From contig PCWF01000021.1 of NCBI GenBank assembly GCA_002796165.1, forward strand, positions 1 to 10,725: a stretch of 10,725 bases of DNA, read 5' to 3'. Positions 6,340 through 10,725 of the stretch are shown here, piece after piece; position 1 is the stretch's first letter; each line of letters begins with the position of its first letter. Position numbers and translations under genes: made by a program. Source of the DNA: Nitrospinae bacterium CG11_big_fil_rev_8_21_14_0_20_56_8 (lineage in GTDB: Bacteria > Nitrospinota > Nitrospinia > Nitrospinales > VA-1). The notes under the pieces are model-generated. The model was not told where the DNA came from. It searched no databases and saw only the letters and a program-made list of their open reading frames with translations.

Positions 6340-7500
6340 ATGAAGATCCACGAATATCAAGCCAAGGAAATACTGGCCCGCCACAAAGTTCCCGTGCCAC
6401 GCGGGATCGTGGTGGAGCATAGATCCGAAGCCCTGAAGGCGGCTCAGGAGGTCGGCACCTCCCCCGTCGTCGTGAAAGCTCAGATCCATGCCGGGGGCCG
6501 CGGCAAGGGGGGCGGGGTGAAGCTGGCGAAGACCCCGCAGGACGCCGAAAAACACGCTGGAGAAATCCTCGGCATGACCCTCGTCACCCCGCAGACCGGG
6601 CCCGAAGGCCGGCTCGTCAAAAAAGTGCTGATCGAAGAGGGCATGCAGATCGCCAAGGAACTGTACCTGGGGATCCTGCTGGACCGGCAGACCAGCAGAG
6701 TTCTGATCATGGCGAGCGAGGCGGGCGGAATGGAGATCGAGGAAGTCGCCGCAAAAACTCCCGAGAAAATCATCAAGGAAACCGTCGATCCCATCGTCGG
6801 GGTTCACCCTTTTCAGGCGCGCAAGCTGGCCTTTGCCCTCAATGTCAATAAAGAGGCGATGAAGGGGCTGGTTCCGCTCATTATGAACCTGTACACCTGT
6901 TTCGTCCGGGAAGATTGTTCCCTGCTGGAGATCAATCCGCTGGTCATCACCACCGACGACCGGGTGCTGTGCCTCGACGCTAAATTCGACATCGACGACA
7001 ACGCGATGTTCCGCCACAAGGAAACCCAGGCCTTCCGCGACCGGGGCGAGGAAGACCCGATGGAAATCGACGCCAGTAATTTTCACCTCAATTACATCAA
7101 GCTCGACGGCAATATCGGTTGCATGGTAAACGGGGCCGGTCTGGCCATGGCCACCATGGACATCATCAAGCTTTCCGGAGGCGAGCCCGCCAACTTCCTG
7201 GACGTGGGCGGGGGCGCGAACGAGGAAATGATCGAGAACGGATTCCGCATCCTGTTGTCGGACCCGCATGTCAAAGCGATCTTCATCAATATTTTCGGCG
7301 GGATTCTGCGGTGCGACATCCTCGCCCGCGGGGTCATCGCGGCGGTGGAAAAGCTCCATGTCAAAGTTCCCGTGGTGGTCCGCATGGAAGGGACCAACAT
7401 GGAGGAAGGGCACAATATCCTTAAAAATTCGGGTTTGAACTTTATCGTGGGCAATGGCATGAAGGACGCCGCCCAAAAAGTGGTGAAGGCCATCCAATGA
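6340..7500 (+). CDS. sucC: Succinyl-CoA synthetase (ADP-forming) beta subunit
   Basis: This 386-residue protein is close to the 388 residues of the E. coli protein and shows no gaps in the motifs. The N-terminal ATP-grasp domain starts MKIHEYQAK. It carries K46 in VVVKAQIHAGGRGKGGGVK (residues 43-61), which binds nucleotide phosphate. E197 and N199 in LLEINPL and the Mg-binding D213 in LDAKFD keep the E. coli numbering. The C-terminal CoA-ligase domain contains GNIGCMVNGAGLAMATMD (257-274) and NIFGGILRCDILARG (317-331). The alpha2-beta2 enzyme interconverts succinate, CoA and ATP with succinyl-CoA, ADP and phosphate in the cytoplasm. In a reductive TCA cycle it runs toward succinyl-CoA. sucD overlaps its end by four bases, so translation is coupled. 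Malate-CoA ligase is a close relative, but the length and motifs favour SucC. Confidence 0.95.
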   Translation: MKIHEYQAKEILARHKVPVPRGIVVEHRSEALKAAQEVGTSPVVVKAQIHAGGRGKGGGVKLAKTPQDAEKHAGEILGMTLVTPQTGPEGRLVKKVLIEEGMQIAKELYLGILLDRQTSRVLIMASEAGGMEIEEVAAKTPEKIIKETVDPIVGVHPFQARKLAFALNVNKEAMKGLVPLIMNLYTCFVREDCSLLEINPLVITTDDRVLCLDAKFDIDDNAMFRHKETQAFRDRGEEDPMEIDASNFHLNYIKLDGNIGCMVNGAGLAMATMDIIKLSGGEPANFLDVGGGANEEMIENGFRILLSDPHVKAIFINIFGGILRCDILARGVIAAVEKLHVKVPVVVRMEGTNMEEGHNILKNSGLNFIVGNGMKDAAQKVVKAIQ

Positions 7501-8372
7501 GCATTCTGGTAGATGAAAAAACGAGATTGATCGTCCAGGGCATTACCGGACGCGAAGGCATGTTTCACGCCGAGCAGGCGATTAAGTACGGCACCAAGGT
7601 GGTCGGGGGCGTCACCCCCGGCAAGGGCGGGCAGTCGGTCCTGAACGTTCCGGTTTTCGATACGGTGAAGGATGCGGCGAAAAAGACCCGGGCCAACGCC
7701 ACGATGATTTTTGTCCCTCCTCCGTTTGCGGCCGACGCCATCCTGGAAGCCGCCGACGCGGGAATCGGGTTGATCGTCTGTATCACCGAAGGGATTCCGG
7801 TCGCGGACATGGTTCAGGTTTACCGTTACCTGCAGACCACGAACTCGCGTCTCATCGGTCCCAACTGTCCGGGCGTCATCTCCCCCGGCAAATGCAAGAT
7901 CGGCATCATGCCGGCGCACATCCACAAACCGGGCAACGTGGGCATCATCTCCCGGAGCGGCACGTTGACTTACGAAGCCGTGGGCCAGCTCACCGCGCTG
8001 GGCATCGGGCAATCCACCTGCGTCGGCATCGGTGGAGACCCCATCATCGGCACGCGGTACATCGATCTCCTGCAAATGTTCCAGAAGGACCGGGGCACCA
8101 GGGCCATCATCATGATCGGAGAAATCGGGGGAACCGCCGAGGACGAAGCGGCCTATTTCATCAAGAAAAACGTCACCAAACCGGTGGTCGGGTTTATCGC
8201 GGGACAAACGGCCCCTCCCGGCAGGCGGATGGGCCACGCGGGGGCCATCATTTCGGGCGGTCAGGGCACGGCGCAGGAAAAAATGAAGGTCATGCAAAAG
8301 TGCGGAATCAAGGTGGTGAAAAGCCCCGCCGATATCGGCAAGACGCTGGCCCAGGCGATCCAGAAAAAATAG
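7497..8372 (+). CDS. sucD: Succinyl-CoA synthetase alpha subunit
   Basis: This 291-residue protein has normal SucD length. The N-terminal CoA-binding Rossmann domain shows QGITGREGMFHAEQAI (14-29) and GGVTPGKGG (37-45). The ligase domain contains GPNCPGVI (121-128) and GIISRSGTLTYE (149-160). The catalytic phosphohistidine is H247 in RMGHAGAIISGG, one position from E. coli H246. The phosphorylated histidine carries phosphate between the nucleotide site of SucC and the succinate/CoA site. The start overlaps the sucC stop as ATGA, with GAAGG (7485-7489) 7 bases upstream as ribosome binding site. Two stem-loops follow the stop, and the next gene converges from the other strand, so the operon ends here. 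Confidence 0.96.
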   Translation: MSILVDEKTRLIVQGITGREGMFHAEQAIKYGTKVVGGVTPGKGGQSVLNVPVFDTVKDAAKKTRANATMIFVPPPFAADAILEAADAGIGLIVCITEGIPVADMVQVYRYLQTTNSRLIGPNCPGVISPGKCKIGIMPAHIHKPGNVGIISRSGTLTYEAVGQLTALGIGQSTCVGIGGDPIIGTRYIDLLQMFQKDRGTRAIIMIGEIGGTAEDEAAYFIKKNVTKPVVGFIAGQTAPPGRRMGHAGAIISGGQGTAQEKMKVMQKCGIKVVKSPADIGKTLAQAIQKK

Positions 8373-8390
8373 GAAAATGCTTTGCCTCCG

Positions 8391-8433
8391 CCGTCACCCT
8401 ACCTGGGCGATGACGGCCCGCCACTGCAGGCGG
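8391..8433 (+). terminator. Tandem stem-loops after sucD
   Basis: The first stem-loop (8391-8416) pairs CCGTCA with TGACGG. The second (8418-8433) pairs CCGCC with GGCGG around a 6-base loop. They lie 18 bases past the sucD stop in the gap before the convergent DUF1841 gene. Neither has a T-tract, so they may serve as 3'-end protection or attenuation rather than a classical intrinsic terminator. The rest of 8373-8563 shows no gene. Confidence 0.35.
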
Positions 8434-8563
8434 TGAGTCGCGTTGCCCCCGCCCACTGCATCTCCTCCGCAAGGAAATCCTACGGCTCGACGGGATTTAA
8501 ATTCCCGGCCCGCTCATCCTGTCTGTTTCCCCATCACCCGGCAGACCGCTCCAGAAACGCCCC

Positions 8564-8995
8564 TCATCCCTCGGCAACAAATTCAAGGCGATCCAGCCGG
8601 GACTGATAATCCAGAAAATCGAATTGTTTTCCCTTGCGGAAATTGGCGAAATACAGATCGGCATAGACCGAAATAATCGCGTGCAGGGAGTCGTGTTCCG
8701 CCAGGCCCTGCTCCTTCAGGCGGTCGAAGGCCACCGGCACAAACCAGGGATCGGCATCGTTGATCTGTTTGTCCACGATCACATGAAACACGGTATGTAC
8801 AAAGGGGTTGACCACCTTGCCGTCAATTTCCTGCGGATAGATGGCGAGTTCCCCCAGCTTCCAGATTTCCTCGAACTCCGGATGCAGGTCCATGACATAA
8901 CCGATACGATCGTCAATTTCCGAGACGGGTTTGCCATCCAACCGGTCCCCGGCGACCCTCAAAATACGGACTTGCGCTTCCTTATCGAACTGCAT
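8564..8995 (-). CDS. DUF1841-like protein of unknown function
   Basis: This 143-residue protein has an acidic helical composition. It shows the layout I associate with DUF1841: HPEFEEIW (about residues 38-45), NPFVHTVFHVIVDKQI (63-78) with conserved His pairs, AEHDSLHAIISVYADLYFANF (99-119), and a terminal YQSRLDRL. The repeated histidines in helices could bind metal, but nothing is established and I assign no function. AGGAG lies 8 bases upstream of the ATG at 8995, which supports the start. It lies 57 bases downstream of the 94-aa gene on the same strand and may be co-transcribed with it. It converges on sucD. Confidence 0.75.
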   Translation of the reverse strand: MQFDKEAQVRILRVAGDRLDGKPVSEIDDRIGYVMDLHPEFEEIWKLGELAIYPQEIDGKVVNPFVHTVFHVIVDKQINDADPWFVPVAFDRLKEQGLAEHDSLHAIISVYADLYFANFRKGKQFDFLDYQSRLDRLEFVAEG

Positions 8996-9052
8996 GGTCT
9001 CGCTCCTGCAGAATTTGCGTTAAAAATAATGATTATTGGATGAAACCGGGGC

Positions 9053-9337
9053 TCAGGGAGTTTCGGAAAAATGCGTCCTGCGTTCCCCGCCCTCCCCGCC
9101 GTAAACCATGAAGACCCGCTTCCCCTGGCGCACATGATATTTTGCCCATGCTGGCGATTTTCCCAAATAGAGGGCGCCGGGATCCTCCCCCTCGGCCTTG
9201 AGAAAATCCGGATAATCCAAGCCTGCGTCGTAAACATCGCCCAACAGGCACTCGGTAGTGAATCCTTTGCCCGTAAGAGCTATATTTCCTAAAAATTCCT
9301 CGATTTTTGAGGGATCGTTCAATTCAATGGGCTTCAT
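9053..9337 (-). CDS. Hypothetical protein, 94 residues
   Basis: I do not recognise this protein. It is 94 residues long, acidic in the middle (KAEGEDPGALYLGKSP) and basic near the end (VRQGKRVFMVYGGEGGERR), with no signal peptide, membrane segment or zinc motif. The predicted mix of strands and helices suggests a small cytoplasmic globular protein. The ATG at 9337 has no clear Shine-Dalgarno. The reading frame is supported by ordinary codon use, sensible amino-acid composition and position in tandem with the DUF1841 gene. It diverges from the 133-aa gene across a 138-base AT-rich gap in which I see no confident promoter on either strand. Confidence 0.6.
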   Translation of the reverse strand: MKPIELNDPSKIEEFLGNIALTGKGFTTECLLGDVYDAGLDYPDFLKAEGEDPGALYLGKSPAWAKYHVRQGKRVFMVYGGEGGERRTHFSETP

Positions 9338-9475
9338 AAAACGGGTAACTTTCTTGACAAAGAGGGTGGATTTCTCCAGGGCGGCAAAAGACCCCCAAAC
9401 GGCCCCGGGCTCATTTTCCCCGGCAAAGTTTTATTTTGTTTCAAATTGGGGTTTTTATATTAACATAGGAAAAAA

Positions 9476-9877
9476 GTGATACAACCCCAGCCCAGAAACC
9501 CGGTTGAAATAAAACTAAATAAATACCTACAAAGAAGCACCCAATACATGCTGACCCAGAAAAATCTTGTTTTGACCCGGGCCGAACCCAATGGGATGGG
9601 GGGTCTTCAATTTCTTTACCGGGTGGGACAATACGGCATTGTCGCCGGTAGCCAACCCTGTGAAGAAATCCATCAAATCCATTGGGAGGCGGACGTCGTC
9701 AAATTCATCAGTTTGAAACCTTTGCAGTTCGAGGTGTGCCACACGACGGAACTGGCCGACAAAACCCTGAAATTCAGGAACGACAAGGCCATTAATGAAT
9801 TTTTGGAAAAGGCCTTTTCCTATTTTGGGGAACTGGCTCTGTTGGAAGGCATGCTCCCGCAGGCGGAACAACCCTGA
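9476..9877 (+). CDS. Hypothetical protein, 133 residues
   Basis: I do not recognise this protein. Translation from GTG at 9476 gives 133 residues, and AGGA at 9467-9470 lies 5 bases upstream as a ribosome binding site. An alternative ATG at 9548 would remove the first 24 residues. The sequence looks like a compact alpha/beta cytoplasmic protein: strands around LQFLYRVGQYGIVAG (44-58) and VVKFISLKPLQFEVCH (74-89), then a helical C-terminus (AINEFLEKAFSYFGELALLEGML). There is no signal peptide or membrane segment. It stands alone on its strand, diverging from the 94-aa gene. A TTGTTT-16-TATTAA pair at 9436-9463 is a weak promoter candidate but would start transcription on top of the ribosome binding site. 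Confidence 0.6.
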   Translation: MIQPQPRNPVEIKLNKYLQRSTQYMLTQKNLVLTRAEPNGMGGLQFLYRVGQYGIVAGSQPCEEIHQIHWEADVVKFISLKPLQFEVCHTTELADKTLKFRNDKAINEFLEKAFSYFGELALLEGMLPQAEQP

Positions 9878-9904
9878 AAAGGCTAAAATATAACGGTTTG
9901 AGGC

Positions 9905-9934
9905 TTGACATCGGGCGGATTTTCTATTTAAGAT
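9905..9934 (+). promoter_or_regulatory. Sigma-70 promoter at the head of the 442-base leader
   Basis: A perfect TTGACA (9905-9910) is followed after 18 bases by TAAGAT (9929-9934, 4 of 6). It points toward the oxidoreductase gene, whose ATG is about 380 bases downstream of the predicted start near 9941. Either the oxidoreductase mRNA has a very long leader or a separate small RNA is made from here. Confidence 0.5.
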
Positions 9935-10087
9935 AGCCCACTTTTCAAGCTGGCGGCGGCCTACCCCGACCCCTTTGCGCAAATGATGCGGTTGGCTGGC
10001 ATGCAAATTCGGAAAAACCAGGGATACTGCGGGGTGACGGGAGGAAATGATGAGGCATCTGTAACAATTCAGGGTTTTCCTGGCGGC

Positions 10088-10164
10088 CGGTTTGCCGGGC
10101 CTTATTTCTCAAAGGCCAACTCTCGGCCCACGGCAATTTTTAAAGGCCGTCGATTGATTTAAAA
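10088..10164 (+). repeat. Intergenic element, copy B (oxidoreductase leader)
   Basis: This is the counterpart of 3795-3885, containing CGGTTTGCC (10088-10096), AAAGG (10111-10115), the identical GGCAATTTTTAAAGG (10132-10146) and TCGATTGAT (10150-10158). Its end, ATTGATTTAAAAT at 10153-10165, is also found at 3633-3645 upstream of fliD. The remainder of the 9878-10319 gap is noncoding as far as I can tell. Confidence 0.45.
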
Positions 10165-10287
10165 TTTAAAATGGGCGCTCAATGGTTGTTCTTGCCGCCC
10201 AGTTGTGGTAGTTTTCTAGTTCGATCTACGAGTGGTTATCTGGTTAATTTTAAACCCCCGGTGGAACGGTCAACCCGGCGTTTCCCC

Positions 10288-10300
10288 GATAAAGATTATC
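10288..10300. promoter_or_regulatory. GATAA-AGA-TTATC dyad before the oxidoreductase gene
   Basis: A perfect 5-bp-arm inverted repeat lies 8 bases before the AAGGAG ribosome binding site. It could be an operator half-pair or chance. No promoter is obvious right next to it. Confidence 0.25.
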
Positions 10301-10307
10301 AGAACTT

Positions 10308-10313
10308 AAGGAG
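10308..10313 (+). promoter_or_regulatory. Ribosome binding site of the 2-oxoacid:ferredoxin oxidoreductase gene
   Basis: AAGGAG lies 6 bases before the ATG at 10320. This is a strong site with ideal spacing and decides the start. Confidence 0.75.
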
Positions 10314-10319
10314 TCGTTT

Positions 10320-10725
10320 ATGTCTGACGCAGCGGTAGCTACAAAACCCCAGGATTGGGTCCCGAAGGGGGATCTGCAGACGCCCATTTCCGCGGAAAAA
10401 CTTTTACTCGAATTGCCCAGGGAAACCCAGTTTATTACGGGTAGCGAAGCGGCCCGCGAGGCCATTCGGCGGAGCAACGTCGACATCGCCATCTCCTACC
10501 CGATTACGCCGCAAAGTGAAACGATGCAACAGGCCGGGTACCTTTACGATGAAGGCTATATCAAGGAATATTACCGGGGCGAAGAAGAGATCGGCGTCAT
10601 GTCGGCCGTTTCCGGTGCATCCCGCGCGGGTGCCCGCACGTTGACGGCCACCTCCGGTCCGGGCCTGATGCGGGGAATGGAAGCTATCTCCTCCTGGCCG
10701 GGAGCTCGAATCACCCCGCTCCTCA
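10320..10725 (+). CDS. 2-oxoacid:ferredoxin oxidoreductase alpha subunit (pyruvate or 2-oxoglutarate), 3' partial
   Basis: The frame is open from ATG 10320 to the window edge, giving 135 residues of a protein that is normally about 400. After a roughly 35-residue N-terminal extension, the domain begins QFITGSEAAREAIRRSNVDIA (38-58). It continues with the family motif YPITPQSE (60-67), GEEEIGVMSAVSGASRAGART (87-107) and TATSGPGLMRGME (109-121), all typical of PorA/KorA domain I next to the thiamine-diphosphate site. The enzyme exchanges CO2 between 2-oxoacids and acyl-CoA using ferredoxin. In the reductive TCA cycle it makes pyruvate or 2-oxoglutarate. The spacing and N-terminal extension recall the multi-subunit enzymes of aerobic rTCA organisms such as Hydrogenobacter, Nitrospira and Nitrospina. 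Substrate cannot be settled from this fragment. The remaining subunits should lie downstream. Confidence 0.88.
   Translation, partial: MSDAAVATKPQDWVPKGDLQTPISAEKLLLELPRETQFITGSEAAREAIRRSNVDIAISYPITPQSETMQQAGYLYDEGYIKEYYRGEEEIGVMSAVSGASRAGARTLTATSGPGLMRGMEAISSWPGARITPLL

Noticed and set aside
6319..8297. Long minus-strand ORFs (392 and 401 codons) opposite sucC and sucD
   Set aside because: They are His/Asp/Gly-rich shadows of GC-rich coding sequence on the other strand. The sense genes are unmistakable.
8491..8507. Hairpin CGGGA-TTTAAAT-TCCCG with tRNA T-arm geometry (5-bp stem, 7-base loop)
   Set aside because: The loop lacks the TTC start of a T-loop, and no D-arm, anticodon arm or acceptor pairing can be drawn upstream.
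8382..8676. Two overlapping plus-strand ORFs after sucD
   Set aside because: They have low-complexity, Pro/Ser/Arg-rich composition, run into the DUF1841 gene on the opposite strand, and lack ribosome binding sites.
10010..10040. CCAGGGATACTGC, reminiscent of the 3' end of a cobalamin riboswitch
   Set aside because: No B12 box (GCCACTG) or other conserved cobalamin segments occur upstream.
9983..10162. 59-codon ORF in the oxidoreductase leader, ending in TAIFKGRRLI
   Set aside because: It has no ribosome binding site and no family resemblance. The AIFKG similarity to a short frame before fliD comes from the shared DNA element, so a noncoding repeat explains it better.
1..10725. CRISPR array, toxin-antitoxin, restriction or other defence module
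   Set aside because: No regularly spaced direct repeats and no nuclease, methylase, toxin or effector gene set are present. The genes are housekeeping or unassigned.

Overview
The window reads as ordinary chromosomal backbone of a GC-rich, flagellated, probably autotrophic bacterium. It carries a flagellar cap/chaperone pair, succinyl-CoA synthetase, and the start of a 2-oxoacid:ferredoxin oxidoreductase alpha subunit. The last two fit a reductive TCA cycle. Together with the gene style and repeat content, this suggests a Nitrospinota-like or related lineage (Nitrospirota, or former Deltaproteobacteria). That assignment is an inference from protein style only; there is no rRNA or other marker gene to fix it.

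Layout. Bases 1-2305 (+): the 3' part of a TPR protein with a gluzincin (peptidase MA-like) domain, then a MoxR-family AAA+ ATPase. Bases 2395-3552 (-): a DEDDy-type 3'-5' exonuclease domain protein followed by a VOC/glyoxalase-fold protein. Bases 3553-3896: an AT-rich control region with a sigma-28-like promoter, several TTTAAAGG dyads and an element that recurs near the end of the window. Bases 3897-5977 (+): fliD-fliS. Bases 5978-6339: a noncoding region with a 168-bp inverted-repeat-bounded element that encloses an inverted pair of REP-like palindromes. Its right end supplies a TTGACA box placed to drive sucC. Bases 6340-8372 (+): sucC-sucD, overlapping by ATGA. Bases 8564-9337 (-): an unrecognised 94-aa protein and a DUF1841-like protein. 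Bases 9476-9877 (+): an unrecognised 133-aa protein. Bases 9878-10319: a long noncoding region with a good sigma-70 promoter and the second copy of the fliD-leader element. Bases 10320-end (+): the N-terminal 135 residues of the oxidoreductase alpha subunit.

How the genes work together. FliD caps the flagellar filament, and FliS is the cytoplasmic chaperone that holds flagellin before export. SucCD interconverts succinate and succinyl-CoA. A 2-oxoacid:ferredoxin oxidoreductase would carboxylate succinyl-CoA to 2-oxoglutarate, or acetyl-CoA to pyruvate, in the reductive direction. MoxR ATPases usually act as chaperones with DUF58 and von Willebrand A proteins, but none is present here.

I found no convincing defence system, CRISPR array, prophage, transposase, tRNA or rRNA. 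The least explained material is noncoding: the shared element in the fliD and oxidoreductase leaders, and the composite palindrome before sucC.
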